Shown piece by piece: positions 35,520-43,325 of a DNA stretch of 64,000 nt. Source of the DNA: Cupriavidus yeoncheonensis (lineage in GTDB: Bacteria; Pseudomonadota; Gammaproteobacteria; Burkholderiales; Burkholderiaceae); assembly GCF_905397275.1 (NCBI RefSeq), contig NZ_CAJPUY010000020.1, positions 1 through 64,000 of the forward strand, written 5' to 3'. Under the pieces are notes generated by a model. The model had not been told where the DNA came from, ran no database searches, and saw only the letters and a list, made by a program, of their open reading frames with translations. A program made the translations under genes and the position numbers. Positions within the stretch are counted from its first letter, which is position 1. Each line of letters begins with the position of its first letter.

Positions 35520-35858
35520 TTAGAAGCCAACAACGCGGAAGCGTTCAATGTTGCCCGTCAGCCATTTGGGACGTTTGCCTAATCCGTTCCAACTTCGTCC
35601 TGTTGCTGGATCGATGAACTGCGGAGAGCGCTTAATCCTGAGCGCGGTTTGCTTCCGAGCGTCGAGCATCAAAGGATGCTTGATGGACCCTGCGTTCTCC
35701 TGCAAGAGCTGCGGCATGTCTCGGGGCTCTAGTCCAACGCTGGCCAGCAAGTGCAGAATCTCCTCAATCGCGCGCTTTCGCTCGCGCAACCACGCCCTTT
35801 GAATCGCGGCGTCCAGCAGCAGCAGGCGGGTCTTCAAGGCCGGGTACTGAAGGTCCAT
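35520..35858 (-). CDS. H-NS family nucleoid protein
   Basis: A 112-residue H-NS-like protein. The N-terminal part is helical and charged (residues about 12-45, oligomerisation), and the C-terminal DNA-binding loop reads FIDPATGRSWNGLGKRPKWL, matching the family consensus TWxGxGRxPxW. H-NS proteins silence AT-rich foreign DNA, which fits a copy carried by this island. The ATG at 35858 is chosen because GGGAGGAAA lies 7 bases upstream; a GTG at 35873 is unlikely. Confidence 0.88.
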   Translation of the reverse strand: MDLQYPALKTRLLLLDAAIQRAWLRERKRAIEEILHLLASVGLEPRDMPQLLQENAGSIKHPLMLDARKQTALRIKRSPQFIDPATGRSWNGLGKRPKWLTGNIERFRVVGF

Positions 35859-35932
35859 GCATTTTCCTCCCACCCCATAGAGTGAGTGCCGCGGTGAGGC
35901 GAACCGTTTGGCTGAACAGATGCGGCTGGTCG

Positions 35933-36166
35933 CTATTTTTGAGTGCTCTGCAACCCCTCAGCTCGGCGTAGCAGTTCCGACAGCGTGAGTGACAGCGCTT
36001 GTGCAAGGGCTTCCATTGTCAGCAGACGAGCCTCTGCCGCACCACGCTCCACCTTACTCAACGAAACGGAATGAACGCCGGACCTCTCGCTGAGCTCTTG
36101 CTGAGTGAGTCCGGCTTGTTCGCGAGCGATTCGGACTGCCTGTCCGAATGCGTGAAGAAGGTCCAT
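35933..36166 (-). CDS. XRE-family helix-turn-helix regulator
   Basis: A 77-residue single-domain Cro/CI-type repressor. The helix-turn-helix spans AGLTQQELSERSGVHSVSLSKVERG (residues about 18-42). It is divergent from the small-gene cluster starting near 36364, and an inverted repeat with TTTAG/CTAAA arms lies between them, so it probably represses itself and that cluster. Confidence 0.9.
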   Translation of the reverse strand: MDLLHAFGQAVRIAREQAGLTQQELSERSGVHSVSLSKVERGAAEARLLTMEALAQALSLTLSELLRRAEGLQSTQK

Positions 36167-36242
36167 CCTATCCGATAGTGATCTTGGAGCACCTCTCTTC
36201 TACCCATAGTCGTGTGCCGGGTACAGAACTCTATAGCTAAAT

Positions 36243-36262
36243 TTTTAGTGTTTACGCTAAAA
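36243..36262. promoter_or_regulatory. Dyad operator candidate for the XRE regulator
   Basis: TTTTAG-TGTTTACG-CTAAAA is a perfect 6-base inverted repeat with 8-base spacer; the inner bases extend the symmetry partly (TTTAGTGTTTACGCTAAA). It lies in the AT-rich gap between the XRE gene and the divergent cluster, the normal place for such an operator. Confidence 0.6.
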
Positions 36263-36363
36263 TACTTAACATTCCGTAGCGCGGTCCCGCGAGGCGGCAA
36301 TGGACAAGCGACGTTAGTCCGTTGGTGTGCTCATCGCAGGACCCATTAAGACTCTTTTCCACG

Positions 36364-36810
36364 ATGCTACTAACGAAGTTCGAATGGCACTTGGGCGTGT
36401 TCGCGGATGCAGACAACTCCCTGTTCGCCTCATGGAAGGGGCTCGCTATTACCCCGCCTGCCTTTTTCCTCTACCCCCCGCTTTCCGATGCCGAGGGGGA
36501 GCGGGAGGTGGCTCTCATTCATTCCATCGACGAACTGATCGAGGTACTCGCGAGCATGCAGCCTGAACAGCCGGATGGGCAGCTTGCGGTCGATATTCTT
36601 ACCGCGACCCGGGGCGTTCAGCCGGTGTGCGAGCTTTGGAGCTATGAGAGTGCGCAGGAACCTGGCCTGTACTACGCCTACCTGGGGCGGGACGGCCGCT
36701 TGGAACCCTGCCATCGGGAGCAACCACGGGGCATGACCCGGCTTCGGCGCCTGTACACACTCGGTACACACGCGGATAGCGATGGCGAGCTGTGTGCGCA
36801 AGCCGCGTGA
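36364..36810 (+). CDS. Hypothetical protein, first of an island small-gene cluster
   Basis: About 148 residues, soluble, with mixed alpha/beta composition (FEWHLGVFADADNSLFASWKG, IHSIDELIEVLASM, LYYAYLGRDGRLEPCHREQ). No family is recognised. Two starts are possible: ATG 36364 and GTG 36322; neither has a clear ribosome binding site, and the ATG is preferred. It heads a run of seven plus-strand genes that overlap or nearly touch. Confidence 0.65.
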   Translation: MLLTKFEWHLGVFADADNSLFASWKGLAITPPAFFLYPPLSDAEGEREVALIHSIDELIEVLASMQPEQPDGQLAVDILTATRGVQPVCELWSYESAQEPGLYYAYLGRDGRLEPCHREQPRGMTRLRRLYTLGTHADSDGELCAQAA

Positions 36811-36866
36811 GTTGCCGAAGCAGACTGCCATCTTGCCACGGGCTAAATCCTATTTCTGACTCTACG

Positions 36867-37226
36867 ATGCAAGTCCCCGACGATTTTCCGCGCAACCCGT
36901 TCCCAGCGAGCCTCGCCGGCACACAGGCCAAGTTTGCTGCCCGCATGATCAACGGCAGATGCGTCGTCGGACTGACCGACGACGAGCGCGCCGAGCGCTA
37001 CGCAATGTGCCTGGATCTGGTCGAGCAGCTCGTCGCGTACTGCCGACGCAAATCGCTTGAGCAACCAACCCGGAGCCCGAATGAACTGCTCGGCTGGGTG
37101 GAACGTGGCGTGCGCAACAAGCAGGCGGTCTGGCAACTCGGTGGGCCGGAGGTCGACTGGATCGTTGCTCAAATGCGCAGGTCTTACAAATTGAACTCCG
37201 ATGAGATCGATGGTCGGGAAAGCTAG
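36867..37226 (+). CDS. Hypothetical helical protein
   Basis: A 119-residue mostly helical protein (DDERAERYAMCLDLVEQLVAYCRRKS, then EVDWIVAQMRRSY). Similar short helical ends occur in the last gene of the cluster (EVDFVAQLILRM at 38835-39080), so both may derive from one ancestor. No known motif. Confidence 0.65.
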   Translation: MQVPDDFPRNPFPASLAGTQAKFAARMINGRCVVGLTDDERAERYAMCLDLVEQLVAYCRRKSLEQPTRSPNELLGWVERGVRNKQAVWQLGGPEVDWIVAQMRRSYKLNSDEIDGRES

Positions 37227-37243
37227 AAGGAGTGAACGAAGCC

Positions 37244-37717
37244 ATGCTACGCGTAACCGTTGAACTGATGCCCGGCGGCAGAGTGCAGGGCCGGCGCACA
37301 CTGGCGACGGCCGATATCGGTCGGATTCGCTCCGGCGCTCTGGCGGACTACGAGATCGATATGGAGGAGGATCTGTTGCCGAACCCTTGGGGCGGGACGC
37401 TTCAGGACTATCCCCGCTGGTCTGCCAGCGTGTGGGATCTGGTGGCGCGCAGTATTGCGGTAGCGCTCGCTGGGAAAGAAGAGTTGCCCCCACGACCGGA
37501 TCAGCCACAGGTTCCAGTTCACCTTTCGGCGGGTCGGACTTCCCACGTCAGACTGGAAGAGATTCCTGAACCGACGCGCAGCTACTTCGCCCACAACATT
37601 CGAGGTTCCACACGACCCATTATCGACGAGGCACCAGATCCGCTCGGATGTGCCTATTCCTGGGACTGGAACGATTTTCTCGCTGGAGGAGAAATTGATG
37701 TTCTGGCAAACACCTGA
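37244..37717 (+). CDS. Hypothetical protein, family C copy 1
   Basis: A 157-residue protein beginning MLRVTVELMPGGRVQGRRTL. The gene at 38404-38838 is a close paralogue (LATADIGRIRSGALADY, DYPRWSASVWDLVARSIAVAL, KEELPPRP and the C-terminal DWNDFLAG block are shared). AAGGAG lies upstream of the ATG at 37244; a GTG at 37232 is also in frame, but the paralogue begins with the same MLRVTVEL. Proteins of this appearance occur on integrative elements of proteobacteria, with no function known to me. Its end overlaps the next gene by 20 bases. Confidence 0.75.
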   Translation: MLRVTVELMPGGRVQGRRTLATADIGRIRSGALADYEIDMEEDLLPNPWGGTLQDYPRWSASVWDLVARSIAVALAGKEELPPRPDQPQVPVHLSAGRTSHVRLEEIPEPTRSYFAHNIRGSTRPIIDEAPDPLGCAYSWDWNDFLAGGEIDVLANT

Positions 37718-38033
37718 CGTGGCGGTAAAGCCCGAGATCGATCTGGCTTGCTGGGCGGTAGTCGAGACCGATAAGGATGAACGGCACCTGGTTGGAATCG
37801 ATCCGGCGACAGGAGCGGGGCAGGTCAGCAGTGCCATTGCGGTCTTCGATGCGAGCACCATGGAGTTCCGAACGGTCAGTGGCCGGCTCTATCGGATGCG
37901 CGACGCCAGTAACTTGGCGGACGATGCCCGTTATGCATGGGATCGCTGGGCGACGTTTAATGGGGTGCAGTCATGGCGGGACGTGACCACCGAGTACAAG
38001 CCAGCCATGGAAGCCTATCTTAGGAAGGATTGA
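37698..38033 (+). CDS. Hypothetical protein, family D copy 1
   Basis: A 111-residue protein with a strong ribosome binding site (CTGGAGGAGAAATTG before the ATG). Recognisable blocks are LACWAVVETDKDERHLVGID, VSSAIAVFDASTMEFRTVSGRLY and WRDVTTEYKPAMEAYL, which recur in the damaged copy that starts at 38033. Two beta-rich halves are suggested. Overlap with neighbours at both ends indicates tight translational coupling. Function unknown. Confidence 0.78.
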   Translation: MFWQTPDVAVKPEIDLACWAVVETDKDERHLVGIDPATGAGQVSSAIAVFDASTMEFRTVSGRLYRMRDASNLADDARYAWDRWATFNGVQSWRDVTTEYKPAMEAYLRKD

Positions 38034-38396
38034 TGCTCCGACAAGCCCCTGACGTGCCCACGGAGCCGTCCGTTGAGCTGGCCGGCTGGTTGGTGATGGA
38101 GACGGAGCGCGGCGAGCGACACTTGGCGGGTATCAACGTGTCCAGAGGAACGGCTCGGGTCAGCAGAGTGATCGAGACGCTCGACGCGAGCACCATGCAG
38201 GTTACCACTCAGAGCGGTCGTGTCTAACCGGCTTCGAGGAATCGGAAGCGTCGCAACGGAAGCTCGTCTGGCATGGGGTCTATGGTGTCGCGGCAATACA
38301 GTGTTGTGGTGGCGCGAGGTCACGGAAGAGTACGAGCCGGCGATGCGGGCCTATTTGTCCGGATCAGATTACCTGGCAGTAACCAACACGGGAGAG
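38033..38396 (+). pseudogene. Family D copy 2, frameshifted
   Basis: The first 64 residues (starting MLRQAPDVPTEPSVELAGW and ending TTQSGRV) match the gene at 37698, then a stop TAA appears where the intact copy has Tyr-Arg. One extra A near 38226 (GTCTAACCGG in place of GTCTACCGG) explains it. The matching C-terminal part (VATEARLAWGLW...WWREVTEEYEPAMRAYL) continues in another frame and has no stop at the expected place, so the end near 38396 is approximate. Confidence 0.75.
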
Positions 38397-38403
38397 GACG
38401 CAA

Positions 38404-38838
38404 ATGCTGCGTGTAACCGTCGAATTGCTTCCAGGTGGCCGCGTGCAGGGCCGCCAGACGCTGGCCACGGCCGACATTGGTCGGATTCGTTCTGGCGCTC
38501 TGGCGGACTACCAGGTCGAGATGGAAGAAGGGCTGTTTCCTGATCAAGTTTGGAGCGGCGCGCTGCAGGACTATCCGCGCTGGTCCGCCAGCGTGTGGGA
38601 CCTGGTTGCCCGCAGCATCGCGGTCGCGCTGACGGGAAAGGAGGAGTTGCCCCCACGGCCGCAACTGCCGCAGGTGCCAGTTCATACCTTCGATGGCGGA
38701 ATGCGGATTGTTCACCTGGATGAAATCCCAGAACCGACCCGGACCTTCTTTGAGCAAAACCTGCGTGGCTCAGGCACCCCCGGAGCAGGGATGGCGTTTG
38801 CTTGGGATTGGGACGACTTCCTGGCTGGCCAGCGATGA
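38404..38838 (+). CDS. Hypothetical protein, family C copy 2
   Basis: A 144-residue paralogue of the gene at 37244. It begins MLRVTVELLPGGRVQGRQTL and keeps the GRIRSGALADY and PRWSASVWDLVARSIAVAL blocks; the segment before the last WDWDDFLAG is shorter than in copy 1. GGGAGAGG lies just before the ATG. It overlaps the next gene by four bases (ATGA). Confidence 0.78.
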   Translation: MLRVTVELLPGGRVQGRQTLATADIGRIRSGALADYQVEMEEGLFPDQVWSGALQDYPRWSASVWDLVARSIAVALTGKEELPPRPQLPQVPVHTFDGGMRIVHLDEIPEPTRTFFEQNLRGSGTPGAGMAFAWDWDDFLAGQR

Positions 38839-39080
38839 ACGATCGCTTGGCAGCCGCCGCGCGCGAGATGGTTGCCGGTCTTGCCTGGTATCACTGCCTC
38901 ACCGATGAGAAGCGGGCGGTTTGGCTGGACCAAGGGGCTGCACTGACCGGCGATCGAAATTCCCACTCGGCGTGGCTCGCGCTCAAAGCGCAGCGGCCGC
39001 AGACCGCTCAGCGCATTGTGGACAACGCCAATCTCGCCGAGGTCGACTTTGTTGCGCAACTGATCCTGCGGATGGACTAA
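38835..39080 (+). CDS. Small hypothetical protein
   Basis: An 81-residue helical protein that ends the cluster. Its C-terminus (AEVDFVAQLILRMD) weakly resembles the end of the protein at 36867-37226. The start overlaps the previous stop (ATGA), so it depends on translation of the upstream gene. Confidence 0.65.
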   Translation: MNDRLAAAAREMVAGLAWYHCLTDEKRAVWLDQGAALTGDRNSHSAWLALKAQRPQTAQRIVDNANLAEVDFVAQLILRMD

Positions 39081-39533
39081 CGCATGGACTTTTCGCGACG
39101 GCTACCTTAATGGCCAGTCTCTGCTGGTCGACCACTGCCGAACTGTGGCCGTCTCTGACCGACCCTTCTGAGTCATTCGTCTACTCTGGTCGATGGGCCG
39201 AGCTGGCCGATGTTCTGCCGTTCGGCCCGAGTTCGGCTACGACGGCTGCTAGGCTAACAACGGACCTACGCCATTGCACTTCTACACAAATTCTCCTTCT
39301 TGCTGTCTTCCATCTAAGAACAGCTCGTGCCTCCCCTTAGTTGAAGGAACGTTAATGAACTCCTGTTCAATTGAGGAGTCCGCGCGCCGGCACGATAAAC
39401 CGCTGTTTTGAAACGGTGTTTGATTTGATCCATACTAACATTCTGGGGAATACCGGACTCCATCGCAGCTCTAGTTGTAAATTCTTGTTGACTGCTTTAA
39501 TCGATAGCGTGAAATTCTATGTCGACACAATTT
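39081..39533. other. AT-richer intergenic region
   Basis: About 450 bases with no supported gene. It separates the plus-strand small-gene cluster from the minus-strand RiPP operon; base composition falls clearly towards the right. Confidence 0.4.
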
Positions 39534-40025
39534 CTATAATGAAAGTAGAAATTCAAACCAACGGCGACCTTCCCGTTCTTCGACATCGTTTTGTAGCATT
39601 CCCTTGCTGACGAACAGCCGTCGTGCTGGAACATTTTGCTCAGAAACGGCAAGTCTAAGTTCTGTCGACCCTCGGGATCGAGCGTCTTCGCACATCACAT
39701 CAAACATATAATTCGAAACGCCTTTTCCACGTACACTTGGGCAGCAATAAAAATCTAATAAAAATGCGATGGCACTATCACGAATCTCTATCCAATAATA
39801 ACCAACGAGTTTTCCGTCTCTACTTAGAACGCATACTGAATTATTCGGATCATCAATGGCAGCCAAAAGCCGCTTTCTGAGGGTTTCCCACTCCGGTCGT
39901 GTTAGCCGTCGAGCGAAGCTAATCGTCGACGTCTCGCGTTGCGCGGAACTAATAAAACTCGCGTGCTTTTTACGACTTGCCTGGTTGACGATGATTCCAA
40001 AACGATTAAAATTGGTTGTAATCAC
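39534..40025 (-). CDS. GNAT-family N-acetyltransferase
   Basis: About 163 residues with a GNAT core: VCVLSRDGKLVGYYWIEIRD (strands 2-3), FLLDFYCCPSVRGKGVSNYMF with the acetyl-CoA-binding RGKGV (V-x-x-x-x-RGxG type) and LRLAVSEQNVPARRLFVSKGM, the typical C-terminal strand-helix. It transfers acetyl from acetyl-CoA to an amine. Last gene of the minus-strand RiPP operon, so the product may be an acetylated peptide, or the gene may protect the host. Confidence 0.82.
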   Translation of the reverse strand: MITTNFNRFGIIVNQASRKKHASFISSAQRETSTISFARRLTRPEWETLRKRLLAAIDDPNNSVCVLSRDGKLVGYYWIEIRDSAIAFLLDFYCCPSVRGKGVSNYMFDVMCEDARSRGSTELRLAVSEQNVPARRLFVSKGMLQNDVEEREGRRWFEFLLSL

Positions 40026-40063
40026 GGCTCGATCCGGATATCAGAACACTCAGTCGGCACGCT

Positions 40064-40999
40064 TTATGGACTGGGAAACTCGCCTGCCATTACCTCCAGC
40101 ATCCCTAGTGTGCGGACTGCTACCGAACGCCAAAGTGGCGCACTTGGAGAGGGGCCATGTTGGAGAATGGGTGTCGCCGCTGAAACTATTGCATCGGGAG
40201 CGCCACCGTTCGTCCATGCGGTCTCGAAGATAGTCCACAAATCGGCCTGACTGCCGATATTTCTATCCCGTGACGGAGCGAGTGTCGAAAGGACTGATAT
40301 GATCTCAGCATTCCTTTCAGGCTCGGATGCGACACATTCCAGGATTTTAAGAACTTCCTCTGCGATTTGAGCGTGCATAGAACTAATAAGCTCGACAGAC
40401 AAGTCGTAGAACCCTCCGTTCCATCCGCGATTCCACGGCGGATCAAGCTCATTCAGAAATTCTTCATTAGGCATTTCAAGATAGTCAAGTAACGCTTTAC
40501 CTAAAGCTATAGAATAATTCCAATTTCCAGATCTCGCGGCGATTCTGATGAGGTTGTGCAGCAGTTGGATTCTGTGAATTTTCAAAAATGAGTAAGCAGC
40601 GTCATTTTCAAGAGCGAGATCGTTAGAAAAAGAATATTTAAGATCGCGTATTGCATTTCGAAATTCATTTTGGCGATATAAATAATAAGATCGTTGTGCC
40701 AAAAGTAGCGATTGCACTAGGAGGCTGGCTTCCCGCCCCCTCACGCAAATACCTAGAGATTCCGCTTCAGAAAAGCAAATTACCGCCTCATCCAATTGGC
40801 TCGACTTCGCAGCCAAAAGTCCGCGGTACCCCTTTTCGTAGACCAGATCAGCGGCAACGCGATCATGCGTGTCGAATCGCGCTTCCTTAATTTTTGAAAT
40901 CAAATCGGCAAATCGATCTCTGAAAATTTGATGCGGATATGCGACGTCGACACTTTGGCATATTGTCGTCAACCCATACAGGCTTTCAAGCTCGATCAT
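40064..40999 (-). CDS. Helical protein of unknown function in the RiPP operon
   Basis: A 311-residue protein of nearly all helical composition, suggestive of TPR-like repeats (AADLVYEKGYRGLLAAKSSQ, AVICFSEAESLGICVRGREA, QRSYYLYRQNEFRNAIRDL). Helical-repeat proteins commonly hold partner proteins or peptides together. The start at 40999 is 20 bases after the cupin stop; a longer frame from 41062 overlaps the cupin gene. No catalytic motif is seen. Genes on either side suggest a scaffold or immunity role, which is inference. Confidence 0.7.
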   Translation of the reverse strand: MIELESLYGLTTICQSVDVAYPHQIFRDRFADLISKIKEARFDTHDRVAADLVYEKGYRGLLAAKSSQLDEAVICFSEAESLGICVRGREASLLVQSLLLAQRSYYLYRQNEFRNAIRDLKYSFSNDLALENDAAYSFLKIHRIQLLHNLIRIAARSGNWNYSIALGKALLDYLEMPNEEFLNELDPPWNRGWNGGFYDLSVELISSMHAQIAEEVLKILECVASEPERNAEIISVLSTLAPSRDRNIGSQADLWTIFETAWTNGGAPDAIVSAATPILQHGPSPSAPLWRSVAVRTLGMLEVMAGEFPSP

Positions 41000-41019
41000 A
41001 GTCACTCTCGCTCTCGTTC

Positions 41020-42231
41020 TTAGTTTGACGGAGAATGATCGTCTCGATATAAGCGCAGGCAACCTTCTTCGACGAGGCGGGTAACGAGCGATATCTTATC
41101 TGCGAGGCTCATGTCCGGTATCTCGTGCACTGAAAATCGTCGTACTTTTTTAATGAAGTCGAGCGCAGAAGCGAGCACCGACGGCACGACGAGATCGACC
41201 CCGTTTAACGTAACATAGCACTTATCCTCCTTTATCGATAAAGCTGCCGAGGCGAACGCGGGAAGTTCCACAATAGAATCCCGCGTGATAGTTTGTGGTG
41301 TGGCGAAGTCTATAAACATACCCTTCGTATCTACCCATCTATTCGCTTCGACTCGCGCGGAAATTTTGTTCACTGCCGAATGCATAGTGGAAGGATCAGT
41401 AAATGCCGCCGCCAAGCCACTGAATTCCGACATGCATTTTTCCATATCATATTCGTGATTGCCAAATTTTATTGGTAAGCTTGCGCGAATATTTGGATTT
41501 CCTTTCGTGATATCCTCGTACATTGCAGCGAAAACGTCAGCCCATGTTTTGACTAGCACTCCAAGTGCGATATGGACCGAATAGCCGGTCGCAATTGGGT
41601 TATGAATAACCCCACGGGGAACATAAGCGATGTCTCCAGCGTGAAGAGTGAATTCGCCGATCTCCGGGCCAACTTCGTGCCGTTCCGCATCGAACTCATA
41701 CGTGTATAGCGGGCGTTGAAGAGGTGATTCATACAGAACCCATCGCTTACTTCCAGCGACTTGAAGAACAAAGATGTCATGCGCATCCCAGTGAGGATAT
41801 GAACTTCTGGTGTCTTGTGGCGTCATATATAGATTTGCTTGCGATGTATTATGAAAGAAAGCTTCAGCAGAATCACAAAGCCGCCGCACTGGCAAATTCC
41901 ATAAATGAAGTGCCCGCAAGATGATAGTTTGGCCTTGACGATGTAGTCGAAGAACATCCGACGGTCGAATATAGGACCCTCTACTATAGGAGTCTTTCGC
42001 GGCTCCCACGGCATCTTTACCAACGTCTATGTGTGACGTAGGAATTGAAAGCGAAGAAATAAGATCATCTATGTCATTAATGGTGATTATCTCATCGTAA
42101 TATGACTGATTTTCTCTGTGCAAAACGAGGACGTCACGTTGCCAGTAACGCTCTGAAAATTCTGCAAGCGAGCACGGAGCGATAAGCCTGGAAATTGCAT
42201 CGATACCAGAAGATCTGTCCATTCCAATCAC
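41020..42231 (-). CDS. JmjC/cupin-fold Fe(II) oxygenase, putative peptide-modifying
   Basis: A 403-residue protein with a JmjC-like domain. The facial triad candidates are His147 and Asp149 (SYPHWDAHD) and His210 (VPRGVIHNPIA), with the double-stranded beta-helix strands between them (VLQVAGSKRWVLYE, FTLHAGDIAYVP). This is the layout of 2-oxoglutarate-dependent ribosomal-protein hydroxylases and RiPP oxygenases, and a C-terminal winged-helix-like region (RRFSVHEIPDMSLADKISLV) as in ribosomal oxygenases follows. It overlaps the HExxH gene by four bases (ATGA at 42228-42231) and probably oxidises the same precursor peptide. Confidence 0.82.
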   Translation of the reverse strand: MIGMDRSSGIDAISRLIAPCSLAEFSERYWQRDVLVLHRENQSYYDEIITINDIDDLISSLSIPTSHIDVGKDAVGAAKDSYSRGSYIRPSDVLRLHRQGQTIILRALHLWNLPVRRLCDSAEAFFHNTSQANLYMTPQDTRSSYPHWDAHDIFVLQVAGSKRWVLYESPLQRPLYTYEFDAERHEVGPEIGEFTLHAGDIAYVPRGVIHNPIATGYSVHIALGVLVKTWADVFAAMYEDITKGNPNIRASLPIKFGNHEYDMEKCMSEFSGLAAAFTDPSTMHSAVNKISARVEANRWVDTKGMFIDFATPQTITRDSIVELPAFASAALSIKEDKCYVTLNGVDLVVPSVLASALDFIKKVRRFSVHEIPDMSLADKISLVTRLVEEGCLRLYRDDHSPSN

Positions 42232-43325
42232 CCTAGAAAAACTGACTCGGAGATGCGTTCGATTGCTTTCACCCCACTAATACTGACAATACTCGCGTAG
42301 GAATTAACGCATGATTTTAGTTCCAATCGAGCAAAACCAGTTTCGATTTCTTGAACACGGGAACGAGCGTGGGGAAATATGGTCGTCCCTCGCTGAGACA
42401 ATCTCCAGAAATTGAGTAACCCGAACCAGACCATACACGCGTGCAAAAACGCGTGAAGGGGCAACTCACTTCCGGTCCAGGGCGACTTTATAATCGCCTT
42501 TTCGCCAGCGGTTGGGTCGCTCAACAATGGGCAGTTAAGTTCGACGATGCTTACGGCGGTATGGATTGCCTCGTGAACTAATGCTTCTGCCAATGATGCG
42601 ACATTGCCGCATTGCGCATTTACTATGACTGTCCTGCCAAGTGCCGCGGCTGAACTCGCGCTACGCATCGCGAAAGGATGTAACCTATCTGTTCTCAATA
42701 CGATATTGCTGACGAGTTCTTTGACCGATAAAACGCATACCTTTGAAATATTTTCTACAATTTCAACTGCTTGATTTAAACGATTTACTATGAGCGCCAT
42801 GTCCGCGCAGTTAGGATTTTGTGGGCGGTGAAGTCCAGCTTTGGGATAAGAAATTCTCTGAGGAAGCGAAAGGTCAATTGGGATCCCGAGCCTAATTGAA
42901 GGACCTTTCAATCGACCATTAACTGGGCATAGAAATATTTTCTCATCGCCCGGTGGATATTCAATGTCCAGCCACGTTTCTCCGAGTGCGCACCACCTGG
43001 CGACCCGATATTCCGGGGCGCTCGCGAGAATGAATTCGGCGCGAATCAATTTCTCAAGTTCAATGTTACTTCCCTCGTTGCGTAGTATTTGGCAGACGGC
43101 GGGTGAACGTAGTATGCGCTCGACTGCGCAAAGTGGTAGATTTTCCCAACAGCGCTGGAGCTCTGAGTCGCCATAGGTGATAAGACGTACTGAGATTTGC
43201 TGGGCCACATACGTAAGGCGTACATGGCGTAGTCTCCGTAGAACTTGGAGCGATCGGGGCGACCAGCTTAGGAGAGCTAATGAAGTCTCCTCGTGACCGC
43301 TACGTGGAGTGCGTATCATGGTCAA
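42228..43325 (-). CDS. HExxH-motif putative peptide beta-hydroxylase
   Basis: A 365-residue protein with His251-Glu252-x-x-His255 in AEALVHEAIHTAVSI. Proteins of this type next to radical SAM maturases are the HExxH-type RiPP enzymes, now regarded as metal/2-oxoglutarate-dependent beta-hydroxylases instead of proteases (family knowledge). The N-terminal half is helical and the area after the motif contains a second conserved-looking helical block (LPLHAFLHACMVWFGLLNFW). The gene overlaps the radical SAM gene by 26 bases; the ATG at 43319 is an alternative start. Confidence 0.8.
   Translation of the reverse strand: MTMIRTPRSGHEETSLALLSWSPRSLQVLRRLRHVRLTYVAQQISVRLITYGDSELQRCWENLPLCAVERILRSPAVCQILRNEGSNIELEKLIRAEFILASAPEYRVARWCALGETWLDIEYPPGDEKIFLCPVNGRLKGPSIRLGIPIDLSLPQRISYPKAGLHRPQNPNCADMALIVNRLNQAVEIVENISKVCVLSVKELVSNIVLRTDRLHPFAMRSASSAAALGRTVIVNAQCGNVASLAEALVHEAIHTAVSIVELNCPLLSDPTAGEKAIIKSPWTGSELPLHAFLHACMVWFGLLNFWRLSQRGTTIFPHARSRVQEIETGFARLELKSCVNSYASIVSISGVKAIERISESVFLG

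Noticed and set aside
42228-43325. HExxH protein as a leader peptidase
   Set aside because: It lacks a third zinc-ligand pattern I can identify and lies in a radical SAM operon, the context of HExxH-type peptide hydroxylases; protease function is not excluded but less likely.
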